43,176 bases of DNA. Source: Helicobacter sp. Lineage in GTDB: Bacteria; Campylobacterota; Campylobacteria; Campylobacterales; Helicobacteraceae. Within the stretch, counting starts at the first letter, position 1, and each line of letters opens with the position of its first letter. The notes under the pieces are model-generated. The model was not told the origin of the DNA. It ran no database searches and saw only the letters and a list, made by a program, of their open reading frames with translations. The translations under genes were made by a program, and so were the position numbers. Where the stretch lies: NCBI RefSeq assembly GCF_029067145.1, contig NZ_JAIEFA010000054.1, positions 1 through 43,176 on the forward strand. The letters are read 5' to 3'. Shown in pieces: positions 17,323-26,256 of this stretch.

Positions 17323-18523
17323 ACTCTCTAAACAAATACCCCAAATCTATGCCATTAAGGGATTTGCTATTATAAAGGTATTCTAAATTTTTTGCACCAT
17401 CTATCAATTCCTTGCTTTTGATTCCGTGTTCAATAGAAATCTTTGCCTCCAAAAAGGCACTCAAATGGTCGCAATACTTTAAAAATTCACCAAAAATCGG
17501 TTGATGGATAGAATCTTGCTGAATCTCTTGCAAAAACTCCTCCCCTTTGCGCGTGCTAAAAATAACTTGATGATTCTTTTTATAGCGATTACTAAATTCG
17601 TTTTGTGTATAATACACAATCTCTTGCGCAATAGAATCTGGAACGATATTCAAAATCTTTTCCCGCACAGCCTCTTCTTCAATTTGTTTAATAAATTCGT
17701 CCAAACCCTCCACATTTTTCTTAATAGGAGAAATAATATCACGTGTTAAGATTTCTGGCAAATCGTGGAATAATCCGCAAAGAAAATGCTGAATCTGCAT
17801 TTCCCTAGAGAATCCTAAATCATAACCCAAAAGATAAGCACAAAGCGCAACAACAAGAGTGTGTCCAAGCACGGAAGTGCAAGGCACGCGGGGGGTTTGA
17901 CTCCAACGTTTTTGGAATCGGAGCTGCCCAAACATATCCACAATTTCACGCAATTCCTCATACATTATTTGTCGCACACCCGCAAGATGATAATACTCAT
18001 GAACTTGCTTATCTAGGGCATTTTTAATATTTTGCACATCATACATCTTTGGGTTGAAATGATAAATAATATCAAACTCCCATTTAGAAGCATAGTAATG
18101 AGAAGCTTTTAGAATCTCTTTTTCAATATTATCCACCCCTCCGTAAAGATATTCTTGCATAGATTCCAAAAATCCAAATCCCCTTAAATTCTCCTCCAAC
18201 TGCACACAGACAAAATCCACAAGTGCCTTGTTGTGGTGTTTGACTAATTTATGAAAAACAGGTGGCTTGATGTCTGTTAAAATAATGCGTTCAAAAAATT
18301 CATAACAAAATTGCAAAATCAATCGCTCAAAATCAATCGTGCGTTGATTTTCTAATTGTTCAAAATGTGCAAGCAAATAGGCAATAACAATTTTGTGCGC
18401 TTGCTTATCAAGCTCCAAAAACTCTACCGGTGTTGCTTGGTCGTTCCAACGGCGAATGTTTGCCGCGACAAAAATTTTGTGTAAAAGTTCAAATCCTAAT
18501 CGTGGTTTCTTTAGATTCCCCAT
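17309..18523 (-). CDS. HD-domain phosphohydrolase-like protein
   Basis: A 404-residue protein with a metal-binding HD domain in its C-terminal half: His221 (GHTLVVALCAYL) and the His253-Asp254 pair (LFHDLPEILTRD). It resembles the YfbR/5'-deoxynucleotidase-like HD proteins conserved in Campylobacterota. The N-terminal half (1-200) is helical and not recognised. No GGDEF/EAL or RelA domain accompanies it, so a nucleotide phosphohydrolase role is an inference. I prefer ATG 18523 over TTG 18535. It follows mnmE by 37 bases and may share its operon. Confidence 0.75.
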   Translation of the reverse strand: MGNLKKPRLGFELLHKIFVAANIRRWNDQATPVEFLELDKQAHKIVIAYLLAHFEQLENQRTIDFERLILQFCYEFFERIILTDIKPPVFHKLVKHHNKALVDFVCVQLEENLRGFGFLESMQEYLYGGVDNIEKEILKASHYYASKWEFDIIYHFNPKMYDVQNIKNALDKQVHEYYHLAGVRQIMYEELREIVDMFGQLRFQKRWSQTPRVPCTSVLGHTLVVALCAYLLGYDLGFSREMQIQHFLCGLFHDLPEILTRDIISPIKKNVEGLDEFIKQIEEEAVREKILNIVPDSIAQEIVYYTQNEFSNRYKKNHQVIFSTRKGEEFLQEIQQDSIHQPIFGEFLKYCDHLSAFLEAKISIEHGIKSKELIDGAKNLEYLYNSKSLNGIDLGYLFREFKDS

Positions 18524-18560
18524 ATTTCTTTCCAATCACTTGAAATCTGCGCAAATATTA

Positions 18561-19955
18561 TCATTTGCCAAGACAAAAATCTCCAAACATCACATCTAAC
18601 ATTTGAGAATATTCATAAGGCTGCGTAATAGAAGCAATCGCTTTTAAAGCTTCATTAAGATGAAAACTAAAAATTTCTAATTCGCCATTTTGCAAAGGTA
18701 AAAAAGATTCTTTCAAAGCATTAATGCAAGTCTGCACTGCTTGAAATTGATATTCAGAAGTCAAAAGCAAAGACTGCGATTCCTCCTTTGAATCCAACAA
18801 AGATTCTAATTGCTTTTTAAAACAACTCAACAAAGAATCCTCCGAATACAAATCCCCTTTTAAACAAAGTTTTATAGGATTAAAACTCTGTAAAAGCGTC
18901 CAATCAAGCTTACACTCCAAATCCGCCTTATTCACGACGACAAAGATTTTTTTGCTTGATTGATAGGTTTTTAATAATTCTAGGACTTGTAAATCCTCTT
19001 GCGTCATCGCAGAAGAGCCATCAAACAAGGCAATAAGCAAATCACTCTCACTTGCTCGCTCCAAGCTTCTTTTGATTCCTTCGGATTCTATCTTGTTTTT
19101 AGTCTGATGAATCCCGGCTGTGTCAATCAAGCGCAACAAATGCCCCCCTAGCATAAAGTTTTCTTCAATACTATCTCTCGTTGTGCCTGCTATTTCACTT
19201 ACAATAGCACGATTGCTATGTAAAAGCGCATTCAAAAGTGAGCTTTTTCCTACATTAGGTTTCCCAATAATGCACAACTTATAGCCCTCAAATAATGCGC
19301 GTTTAGCAGTGGATTGTTCCAAAAGATTGTGCAAGGTTTTTAAAGTCGTATGGAGTTTGTTTTCTAGGTTTTGCAGCAAGTCTTTAGGCAATTCCTCCTC
19401 TGCATAATCTATAAACACTTCACTATGCGCAAGTAAGCTAATCAAATCTGTACGCAAATTTTCGCAAAAGTCTTGCATTTCTCCCTTTAAATGCCGCATC
19501 AGCATTTTATGCGCTGCTGCACTTTGAGATTCTATGAGTTTGGCAACTGCCTGTGCTTGAGATAAATCAATGCGCCCTCCTAAAAACGCGCGTTTTGTAA
19601 ATTCTCCCGGATTTGCCAAACGCGCACCATATCGCAAACATTCTTGTAAAATATTTTGTGCGATAAAACTTCCTCCGTGGCATTGAAACTCCACCACATC
19701 TTGTGTGGTATAACTATGGGGTGCTTTAAAATAAAGCAAAATACATTCGTCTAATAAATCATTATTGTCAAAATAAATTTTAGTTAATTTTGCATAACGC
19801 ACAGGCAGAGAAGCCATAAGATTTTCTGGGGTTGTTTTGGCAAGTTTTGCCGCGATATTCAAGGAATCTTTGCCACTTAGGCGCAAAACATTTAAAGAAG
19901 ATTTGCCATAAGTTGTAGCAGGAGCAATAATCGTGTCCTCGTCAAGCATATCCAT
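18561..19955 (-). CDS. mnmE: tRNA modification GTPase MnmE
   Basis: MnmE works with MnmG to install 5-carboxymethylaminomethyl groups on wobble U34 of tRNAs. The N-terminal folate-binding domain (ATTYGKSSLNVLRLSG) is followed by helical segments around a G domain, with P-loop GKPNVGKS (231-238), switch AGTTRDS and DTAGI. The C-terminal catalytic Cys motif reads FCLGK at the very end, normally FCIGK. 464 residues is standard. It lies 5 bases after jag, in the conserved rpmH-rnpA-yidD-yidC-jag-mnmE order also found in H. pylori. Confidence 0.97.
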   Translation of the reverse strand: MDMLDEDTIIAPATTYGKSSLNVLRLSGKDSLNIAAKLAKTTPENLMASLPVRYAKLTKIYFDNNDLLDECILLYFKAPHSYTTQDVVEFQCHGGSFIAQNILQECLRYGARLANPGEFTKRAFLGGRIDLSQAQAVAKLIESQSAAAHKMLMRHLKGEMQDFCENLRTDLISLLAHSEVFIDYAEEELPKDLLQNLENKLHTTLKTLHNLLEQSTAKRALFEGYKLCIIGKPNVGKSSLLNALLHSNRAIVSEIAGTTRDSIEENFMLGGHLLRLIDTAGIHQTKNKIESEGIKRSLERASESDLLIALFDGSSAMTQEDLQVLELLKTYQSSKKIFVVVNKADLECKLDWTLLQSFNPIKLCLKGDLYSEDSLLSCFKKQLESLLDSKEESQSLLLTSEYQFQAVQTCINALKESFLPLQNGELEIFSFHLNEALKAIASITQPYEYSQMLDVMFGDFCLGK

Positions 19956-19960
19956 ACTTT

Positions 19961-20842
19961 TTAGGTATGATGAAAATCATTAATAATAATATAACGTTCT
20001 CCCTCATTGTTCAATCGGAAAGAAACATATTTATCCGGGAATTGCTCACGCAATTGTTTTAATGCAATATGAGCTAGAACACCATCAAGCGGCTTTGTCT
20101 GCGCTTTACCATAAGTTTTAATATTTTCAATCGTAGGCAACAAATAATTTGCAATCATTTCTTCTTGATTACGCAAAAATTCTGCAATCTCAAGACGAAT
20201 CATTAACCCATAAACGTGATTTACCCAATTAAAAATCAAATAAGAAATTGCCTTGTAGCGATAACCCTCTTTGCCAATAAGCAAAGCAGAATCCTCACCA
20301 TCAATTTTGATATAAAGCGTATTTTCATCATAAGGTTCAACAAAAACTTCACTCAATCGGTAAGGCAATAAACTCAAAAGTTTTTTTAATTCCACTTGCA
20401 CTTCTTTTGCAATCACTTGCAAATCTATCGTTTCTCTATTTTTAATCTCTTTATGACTTGAAACTTTGCTAGCAAAATACAAATGAGAATCTTGGATTTT
20501 TTCCTCTTCTCTTAATAAAGGTTGGGATTGTGCTTTATGCATCTGCACATTTGTCCAAAGGGATTCGTTTTCTTTTTGATTTTGTTCTTTTTGGGATAAA
20601 TTCTCTTGATTTTCCATATCAGAAACAAAAGGAGATTTTTTAGAAATAGAATCACTCTTTTCTTTTAAAGCAGATAGAGACTTCGGCTGGGCGCAAATGA
20701 TTGCAAGTTTCTTACCAATCCCCAAAAAACCTTTAGAGGGATTTTGGATAATCTCATATTCTAAATCCACAACAGAACATTCAAAATCATTTGATGCGAT
20801 AATCAACGCACTTTCTAAAGTCTCTGCTTCTATCTTTTTCAT
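19961..20842 (-). CDS. jag: Jag/KhpB-like RNA-binding protein
   Basis: The protein (293 residues from ATG 20842) begins with a Jag_N domain (MKKIEAETLESALIIASND; GKGFLGIG-like PSKGFLGIGKK). It has a charged low-complexity linker (about 70-150) and then a KH domain with the GKEGYRYKA loop. A C-terminal segment occupies the R3H position, but the R-x3-H core is not evident (KPLDGVLAHIAL instead). Jag/KhpB proteins bind RNA and are linked to membrane protein insertion through their constant position after yidC. Start 20842 comes one base after the yidC stop; a start at 20851 is also possible. Confidence 0.85.
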   Translation of the reverse strand: MKKIEAETLESALIIASNDFECSVVDLEYEIIQNPSKGFLGIGKKLAIICAQPKSLSALKEKSDSISKKSPFVSDMENQENLSQKEQNQKENESLWTNVQMHKAQSQPLLREEEKIQDSHLYFASKVSSHKEIKNRETIDLQVIAKEVQVELKKLLSLLPYRLSEVFVEPYDENTLYIKIDGEDSALLIGKEGYRYKAISYLIFNWVNHVYGLMIRLEIAEFLRNQEEMIANYLLPTIENIKTYGKAQTKPLDGVLAHIALKQLREQFPDKYVSFRLNNEGERYIIINDFHHT

Positions 20843-20843
20843 T

Positions 20844-22451
20844 TTAATCATCTTTATGTTTATGCTCGGCAATCTCACGCGCTTTTTTGCGCTCCAATGC
20901 CTTATTGATAAGCAACTGCTGAATGATAGAGAAAATATTATTCACAAACCAATACAATACAAGCCCTGAAGGGAATGTTACAAAGAAAATCGTAAAGATT
21001 AGGGGCAAAAATTTAAAGATTTTTTCCTGCATTGGGTCATTAAAGGCTGTAGGTGTTAAATGCTGTTGGAGATACATTGTGCCACCCATTAGAATCGGTA
21101 AGATAAAGTAAGGGTCCATTACAGAAAGGTCATTAATCCATAATAGCCAAGCTGCGCCTTTAAGCTCAATTGCATTGAACAAAACACGATAGATTGCGAA
21201 AAACACGGGCATTTGCAAAAGGAGAGGCAAACAACCACCCATAGGATTCGCTCCGTGCTTTTTATAAAGTTCCATCATATGCGCTTGAAGCTTTTGTGGT
21301 TCGCCTTTGTATTTTTGTTGCAATTCTTTCATTTTTGGCGCAAGGTCTTTTAGCTTTTGCATAGACACCATACCCTTATAAGTTAAAGGATAAAGCACTA
21401 CCCTAACAATCAGCGTTAGCAAAATAATTGCCCACCCCCAATTTCCACATAAATTATAGAGCTTATCAAGCAATAAAAAAAGCGGCTTGGCAAAAAAGGT
21501 TATGATTCCATATTCTACAACATCGGTTAAATTTGGGTCAATAGCCTCAAGCAAACGATAATCTTTTGGACCAATGTAACCCTCTAATTGTAATTCACCT
21601 TTTGCGCTAACAAATGGCATAGGATTCTCACTTGGATTGCTCAAAATCGTAGCATTAAGATTGTTACTCTTGCTAAAAATTAAAGTTGCGTAATAACGAT
21701 CTACTGCCGCAAGAATGCTTGCATTTGCATAATTGCTTTGCCCTTGCGCATCGCCGTCCTCAATCGTTGTAATCGTATTGTCGGATTCTTTTACGATGAC
21801 GCCTTTAAAAACATAGGAATCGTTTTCCACACTTGGACGCATACCGGGGGATACAAAATAAGTGTAACTTTGTGGAATCTTAATTTTTGCTTCATAATAT
21901 CCATTGGGATAAAAAGTTAGTATTTTTTCAACCTTAACCTCTCCTAATTCTTGAATCAAAGTAATAGATTGTGGCTTATCTTTGATTTCCAAAGTGTTAA
22001 GATTCGCACTATATGGGACATTAAAGGCTTTTTGATTCAATAAAGAATCCGAAAAACGAATTTCTAAAATTTTTGGATTGTTAGGATTGGCTATATCCTC
22101 TGGAAAAAGCACTAAAGGAGCAGAATCCTTTTGGTATTTTTTTTCTTTCAAGGCGACTTCTGCGATTCTGCCCAATCTGTCAATTTTATAGGTAAAATTT
22201 TCAGATTCTATGGTTGCAAGCGTTGTGTGATTTGAAGTAGATACTTTAGCGGTATCTTGCATAACTTTATCAGAATCCGCTTGTTGGATTGGAGCGACAT
22301 TTTGCATTTCTCTCGTCGTTGTTTGCGTTGCATTGTTTTCATTTGTTTGGGGCTTATAAAAATAACTATATGGCACGAAAAAAGCAAGTGCTAAAAGCAC
22401 CGCAATCAAAATTCTAGTTTGAGAGCTTAAATTGTCTATTTTATCAAACAC
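20844..22451 (-). CDS. yidC: Membrane protein insertase YidC
   Basis: YidC inserts and folds inner-membrane proteins, alone or with SecYEG. I choose the GTG at 22451 (protein MFDKIDNLSSQ, 535 residues): AAAGG lies 7 bases upstream, and the upstream extension runs through yidD. The N-terminal anchor (about 11-28) is followed by a large periplasmic beta domain (about 60-300). The C-terminal insertase core has the WGWAIILLTLIVRVVLYPL helix, the cytoplasmic coiled hairpin and hydrophilic groove residues. The C-terminus is basic (KKAREIAEHKHKDD). It overlaps yidD by 8 bases. Confidence 0.95.
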   Translation of the reverse strand: MFDKIDNLSSQTRILIAVLLALAFFVPYSYFYKPQTNENNATQTTTREMQNVAPIQQADSDKVMQDTAKVSTSNHTTLATIESENFTYKIDRLGRIAEVALKEKKYQKDSAPLVLFPEDIANPNNPKILEIRFSDSLLNQKAFNVPYSANLNTLEIKDKPQSITLIQELGEVKVEKILTFYPNGYYEAKIKIPQSYTYFVSPGMRPSVENDSYVFKGVIVKESDNTITTIEDGDAQGQSNYANASILAAVDRYYATLIFSKSNNLNATILSNPSENPMPFVSAKGELQLEGYIGPKDYRLLEAIDPNLTDVVEYGIITFFAKPLFLLLDKLYNLCGNWGWAIILLTLIVRVVLYPLTYKGMVSMQKLKDLAPKMKELQQKYKGEPQKLQAHMMELYKKHGANPMGGCLPLLLQMPVFFAIYRVLFNAIELKGAAWLLWINDLSVMDPYFILPILMGGTMYLQQHLTPTAFNDPMQEKIFKFLPLIFTIFFVTFPSGLVLYWFVNNIFSIIQQLLINKALERKKAREIAEHKHKDD

Positions 22452-22827
22452 GGGAAACCTTTGAATAATTTTTGATGATATAAACTTTTTGAGTTTGTAG
22501 ATTTGGCAAAAGTCCATTAGGAATATTTTTAGGATTGTATTTTTGAATTGTATTAGGAATGAGCCAATACTGGACAAGATTAGGGCTACCAAAATGCGAT
22601 TCTATCTTTAAAGAAACTTGCGGATAAGCAATGCCGCCTTTAAAAAACTGATTGCAAGAAATTACCCTTACTAGTGTCTTCCAAAGAGCTATAAAGGGAT
22701 TTTGGAATATAAAAATCTGTTTGGAATACTCTGAACAACTTGGATAATAGCGACAAGTCATACCCAAACTTGGGGAAATAAAAGACTGATAAAAAGAAAT
22801 TGTCTTCACACAAAATTGTTTCAACAT
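22444..22827 (-). CDS. yidD: Membrane protein insertion efficiency factor YidD
   Basis: YidD is a small amphipathic inner-membrane-associated protein that aids YidC-dependent insertion. The hallmark CRYYPSCSEYS motif (25-35) and the following hydrophobic, basic stretch are present. At 127 residues it is longer than the usual 70-85 because of a roughly 45-residue C-terminal extension (SLKIESHFGSPNLVQYWL and onward). It overlaps rnpA by 7 bases and yidC by 8, so translation of the three is coupled. Confidence 0.92.
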   Translation of the reverse strand: MLKQFCVKTISFYQSFISPSLGMTCRYYPSCSEYSKQIFIFQNPFIALWKTLVRVISCNQFFKGGIAYPQVSLKIESHFGSPNLVQYWLIPNTIQKYNPKNIPNGLLPNLQTQKVYIIKNYSKVSRV

Positions 22828-23156
22828 TTTTGAGCTACCAAATTTAGCCGCATTAAAGCATATTTATAACTATCTTGTAAAATTTTGTATTCTGCTTTTT
22901 CTAAACCAACTTTTGCTAGCAAAATCATATCCCCATTTTTCAAGCTTGACATAGAATCCCTATAAATATTTCTCAAACGACGTTTAACAAGATTTCTACA
23001 AACTGCATTTCCTATCTTTTTGGAAACTGAAAACCCAATCCGTTTCTCTGCCCTCTGTTGATTTTCTTTAAAAAACAAGATGAAGTAAGAGTTATGCCAT
23101 TTTTTTTGGCTCTTATAAACACTATCAAAGTCTTTTTTTGTGTTTAAAGTTACCAA
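22821..23156 (-). CDS. rnpA: Ribonuclease P protein component
   Basis: RnpA assists the RNase P RNA in maturing tRNA 5' ends. The RNR signature GNAVCRNLVKRRLRN (about 49-63) and the flanking IGFSVSKK strand identify it. The start is a TTG at 23156 with GAGG 7 bases upstream; no ATG fits. 111 residues is typical. It lies 19 bases after rpmH, the near-universal rpmH-rnpA pairing. Confidence 0.95.
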   Translation of the reverse strand: MVTLNTKKDFDSVYKSQKKWHNSYFILFFKENQQRAEKRIGFSVSKKIGNAVCRNLVKRRLRNIYRDSMSSLKNGDMILLAKVGLEKAEYKILQDSYKYALMRLNLVAQKC

Positions 23157-23175
23157 AATACAACCTCAAAAAGAC

Positions 23176-23310
23176 TTAGACAGCAAGTCTTTTTCTGCCT
23201 TTAGCGCGTCTTGCATTAATCACTTTACGACCATTCTTAGTTTGCATTCTAACTCTAAAACCATGCGTGCGCTTACGCGGCGTATTATGTGGCTGATATG
23301 TTCTTTTCAT
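23176..23310 (-). CDS. rpmH: 50S ribosomal protein L34
   Basis: A 44-residue, strongly basic protein starting MKRTYQPHNTPRKRTHGF and ending KGRKRLAV, the complete L34 consensus. AAAAGG precedes the ATG by about 8 bases. It is the first gene of the rpmH-rnpA-yidD-yidC-jag-mnmE operon. In many bacteria rpmH lies next to dnaA and the origin; dnaA is not here, as is usual in Helicobacter. Confidence 0.97.
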   Translation of the reverse strand: MKRTYQPHNTPRKRTHGFRVRMQTKNGRKVINARRAKGRKRLAV

Positions 23311-23340
23311 TTCTAAAACCTTTTAAAAAAATAAAGGCGA

Positions 23341-23346
23341 ATTTTA
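23341..23346 (-). promoter_or_regulatory. Candidate -10 for the rpmH operon
   Basis: TAAAAT on the minus strand, about 31 bases before the rpmH start, in the 73-base gap after accC. It would drive the six-gene rpmH-mnmE operon. Confidence 0.4.
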
Positions 23347-23383
23347 ATGCAATTTTACTTAAAACTAGATTTATTTTTCTCTA

Positions 23384-24805
23384 CTACTCTTCTAGGGCAC
23401 TCGTCAATGCTACTGCAATAGCCGCAACTAAATCACTATCATCTCTGCTTTCTTGTGGCATTAAATCCTGTGCTTTTTGCTCTAAATACGAAGTATCAAA
23501 ATTCCCTCGTCTAAAATCTTTGTCGTGGCAAATATTAATCAAAAAAGGAATCGTAGTCTTAACCCCGCGAATTTTAAATTCATTTAAAGCGCGCTGCAAT
23601 TTATTAACCGCCAAATCATAACTTGTCGCACGCACGATGAGTTTTGCAATCATAGAATCATAAAAAGGTGGAATCGTAAAATCTTTATAAACATAACTAT
23701 CCACCCTTACAAAAGGTCCCAATGCGGGATAATACGAAGTGATTTTGCCGGGATTTGGGACAAAGTCATTCTGCACATCTTCTGCGTTAATACGCGCCTC
23801 AATCGCGAATCCTTGCGCATAAACATCACTTTGTGTAATATCCAAAATCTCACCATTTGCGATTCTAATCTGACGCCCTATCAAATCATACCCTGTAATC
23901 TCTTCTGTTACTCCGTGTTCTACTTGAATGCGCGTATTCATTTCCATAAAATAAAAATTGTTATAGTCATCTACTAGAAACTCCACGGTTCCAGCATTTG
24001 TATATTTTGCAGCCTTTGCTGCAGCCACCGCTACACTTCCCATACGACGACGCAAATCCATACTCATTGTAGGACACGGGGCAATCTCAATTAGCTTTTG
24101 ATGTCTTCTTTGAATAGAGCAATCACGTTCTAGCAGATGAATCACATTACCATAATTATCGCTTAGAATCTGAAATTCAATATGTCTTGGGTTTTGGATA
24201 TATTTTTCCATAAAAACATCTTCATTTTTAAAAAATGTTAATGCTTCCCTCTTGCAAGCTTCAAAAGAGGATTCCAAATCTTCCTCTTCCCACACAACAC
24301 GGATTCCACGCCCTCCTCCGCCACTGCTTGCTTTTAGAATCACGGGATAACCAATCTTGCGTGCAATCTTTTGAATCTCATACATACTTAAGTCATTCAA
24401 TGGTTCTGTTCCTGGCACAACCGGGATTCCATTTGCAATCATTAAATTTCTCGCGGCATTCTTATCACCCATTTTGGCAATCACTTCAGAATCTGGACCA
24501 ATCCAAACAATCCCTGCTTCTTTGACTTTTTTAGCAAAAAGTGCATTTTCGCTCAAAAACCCATAACCCGGATGAATCGCCTCTGCTTCCATTTCTTTAG
24601 CGGCTTGAATAATCAAATCTGGGTCTAAATAGCCCTTAATTGGGTCTTCACTAATTGGATAAGTGTGTGTTGCCATTTTAACATGCATACTCTCGCGGTC
24701 TGCACGCGAATAAATTGCCACAGATTCTATATTTAAATCATTACAGGCGCGAATAATACGAACAGCAATTTCGCCACGATTTGCAATCAAAATTCTTTTA
24801 AACAT
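23384..24805 (-). CDS. accC: Acetyl-CoA carboxylase, biotin carboxylase subunit
   Basis: AccC carboxylates biotin on AccB with ATP and bicarbonate, the first half of malonyl-CoA synthesis for fatty acids. The N-terminus FKRILIANRGEIAVRIIRA, the ATP-grasp glycine loop KASSGGGGRGIR and the active-site MNTRIQVEHGVTE are all intact. I place the start at ATG 24805 (473 residues) because GGGAG, which a TTG start at 24817 would translate, is the ribosome site 5 bases before it. AccB, usually just upstream of accC in this group, is absent; uppP diverges instead. Confidence 0.94.
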   Translation of the reverse strand: MFKRILIANRGEIAVRIIRACNDLNIESVAIYSRADRESMHVKMATHTYPISEDPIKGYLDPDLIIQAAKEMEAEAIHPGYGFLSENALFAKKVKEAGIVWIGPDSEVIAKMGDKNAARNLMIANGIPVVPGTEPLNDLSMYEIQKIARKIGYPVILKASSGGGGRGIRVVWEEEDLESSFEACKREALTFFKNEDVFMEKYIQNPRHIEFQILSDNYGNVIHLLERDCSIQRRHQKLIEIAPCPTMSMDLRRRMGSVAVAAAKAAKYTNAGTVEFLVDDYNNFYFMEMNTRIQVEHGVTEEITGYDLIGRQIRIANGEILDITQSDVYAQGFAIEARINAEDVQNDFVPNPGKITSYYPALGPFVRVDSYVYKDFTIPPFYDSMIAKLIVRATSYDLAVNKLQRALNEFKIRGVKTTIPFLINICHDKDFRRGNFDTSYLEQKAQDLMPQESRDDSDLVAAIAVALTSALEE

Positions 24806-24834
24806 AAAAACTCCCAAAAGATGATTCTGTGCAT

Positions 24835-24840
24835 TTTATA
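24835..24840 (-). promoter_or_regulatory. Candidate -10 for accC
   Basis: TATAAA on the minus strand, 30 bases before the accC ATG, in the accC-uppP divergent gap. Confidence 0.35.
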
Positions 24841-24901
24841 ATTTTATTTTTGATTTATTGTTGAAGTTTAGCAAATATTGCCAAAATTTCATCAAATATG
24901 C

Positions 24902-24907
24902 TAAAAT
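24902..24907 (+). promoter_or_regulatory. Candidate extended -10 for uppP
   Basis: TGCTAAAAT, an extended -10, about 42 bases before the uppP start. The predicted leader of about 35 bases includes the AAGGTG ribosome site. Confidence 0.45.
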
Positions 24908-24948
24908 TCGTGCATTTTTACACATTTTAACTACTTTCAAGGTGATTT

Positions 24949-25722
24949 ATGGATTTATTACACGCTGGAATTTTAGGGATTGTTGAGGGGCTAACAGAAT
25001 TTTTGCCCATTTCCTCTACGGGACATTTAATCCTTACTTCAGAATTGCTTGGGATTCCACAAGATACTTTCCACAAAACCTTTGAAGTAGTCATTCAGCT
25101 AGGCTCTATTTTAGCTGTTTTGTTTGTCTTTTGGGAAAAACTCTCCAAAAATAGCTTGAATCTTTGGGTAAAATTATGTATTGGATTCCTACCTGCCGGC
25201 ACTTTTGGCTTTTTATTTTATTCTTATATTAAAGCATTGTTTGCCCCTATCACTGTTTCAATTATGCTCATCATTGGTGGAATCGCTTTTATTGCACTAG
25301 AGATTTTCCACAAAGAGAAAGAATCCCCTATCCAAAATATAGAAAAAATTACCTACAAGCAGGCACTTTGGATTGGGTTTTTTCAAGCTTTGGCAATGAT
25401 TCCGGGCACTTCAAGAAGTGGAGCAACTATCGTAGGAGGCTTATTGCTAGGTTGCACACGCAAGGTAGCCACAGAATTTTCTTTTTTGTTAGCTTTGCCT
25501 GCTATGGTTGTTGCAAGTGCTTATAGTCTCTACAAGAGCCACGCGGCAATAGATTTTGAGAATCTCTTTGCACTTGGAGTGGGCTTTGTTATGGCATTTT
25601 TAAGTGCGCTTGTGGCTATCAAACTTTTTTTGAATTTTATCACGCGTTTTAACTTCATTCCTTTTGGAATCTATCGTATTTTATTGGGCATTGTCTTTTT
25701 GTTTTATTTGGATATTTTATAG
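24949..25722 (+). CDS. uppP: Undecaprenyl-diphosphatase UppP/BacA
   Basis: UppP dephosphorylates undecaprenyl diphosphate to recycle the lipid carrier for peptidoglycan and surface glycans; its loss or overproduction alters bacitracin sensitivity. Both family signatures are present: EGLTEFLPISSTGHL (13-27) and PGTSRSGATIVGG. About seven hydrophobic segments span 257 residues. It converges directly with pgpA: the stops are adjacent (25722/25723) with no room for a separate terminator. Confidence 0.95.
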   Translation: MDLLHAGILGIVEGLTEFLPISSTGHLILTSELLGIPQDTFHKTFEVVIQLGSILAVLFVFWEKLSKNSLNLWVKLCIGFLPAGTFGFLFYSYIKALFAPITVSIMLIIGGIAFIALEIFHKEKESPIQNIEKITYKQALWIGFFQALAMIPGTSRSGATIVGGLLLGCTRKVATEFSFLLALPAMVVASAYSLYKSHAAIDFENLFALGVGFVMAFLSALVAIKLFLNFITRFNFIPFGIYRILLGIVFLFYLDIL

Positions 25723-26247
25723 CTAAAACTCCAAAAGAAACGCGAGTGATTCTATCCTTTGAATCCCACCAATTATCATCAGCCCTAAAAGCCCAGCAAA
25801 AAATCCTGCGAGCAAATCATCTCCCATTACACCCCAACCACCTTTAACCTCTCTATCAATTCTGCCAATCACAGAAGGTTTCCAAATATCAAACAATCTA
25901 AACAGAACAAAAGACAAGGCGATTCCAAACAAATGACTTCCAATCATTGCAACACTAATCCATACGCCCGCTAACTCATCAATCACAATTTCAGAACAAT
26001 CGTGCTCCATTCCCTCTTTTTCATAATCATTAATTACCTTTACCGCAATCACAGAAATAAGCAGAGCAAGTAGCAGTAAAGTGCTTGGCGCAATGTAATG
26101 GCTAATTGCCCACGCAAAAGGCAAGGCAACCAATGTGCCAAATGTGCCGGGTGCTTTGGGACTAAGCCCACTAAAAAATAAGGTTAAAAAACATTTTTTA
26201 CAAAAATCACGCGAATTGTGAAAAGTATTAAAAAAATGTGTTTTCAT
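25723..26247 (-). CDS. pgpA: Phosphatidylglycerophosphatase A
   Basis: PgpA removes phosphate from phosphatidylglycerol phosphate to give phosphatidylglycerol. The DELAGVW motif and the DDLLAGFFAG segment near the C-terminus are diagnostic, with hydrophobic helices between them. It is 174 residues long with a hydrophilic, aromatic N-terminal tail before the LSPKAPGTFGTL loop. It lies 9 bases after the ATP-sulfurylase-like gene, an order also found in C. jejuni (Cj1607-Cj1610, from memory). Confidence 0.93.
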   Translation of the reverse strand: MKTHFFNTFHNSRDFCKKCFLTLFFSGLSPKAPGTFGTLVALPFAWAISHYIAPSTLLLLALLISVIAVKVINDYEKEGMEHDCSEIVIDELAGVWISVAMIGSHLFGIALSFVLFRLFDIWKPSVIGRIDREVKGGWGVMGDDLLAGFFAGLLGLMIIGGIQRIESLAFLLEF

Positions 26248-26256
26248 TTAAGAATC

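Noticed and set aside
17889..17896. G6 run in the HD-domain gene, and similar G6 runs in murG
   Set aside because: Too short to expect phase variation, and the frames are intact.
22452..22592. 47-residue N-terminal extension of YidC
   Set aside because: It runs inside yidD and is not YidC-like; the GTG at 22451 has a good ribosome site.
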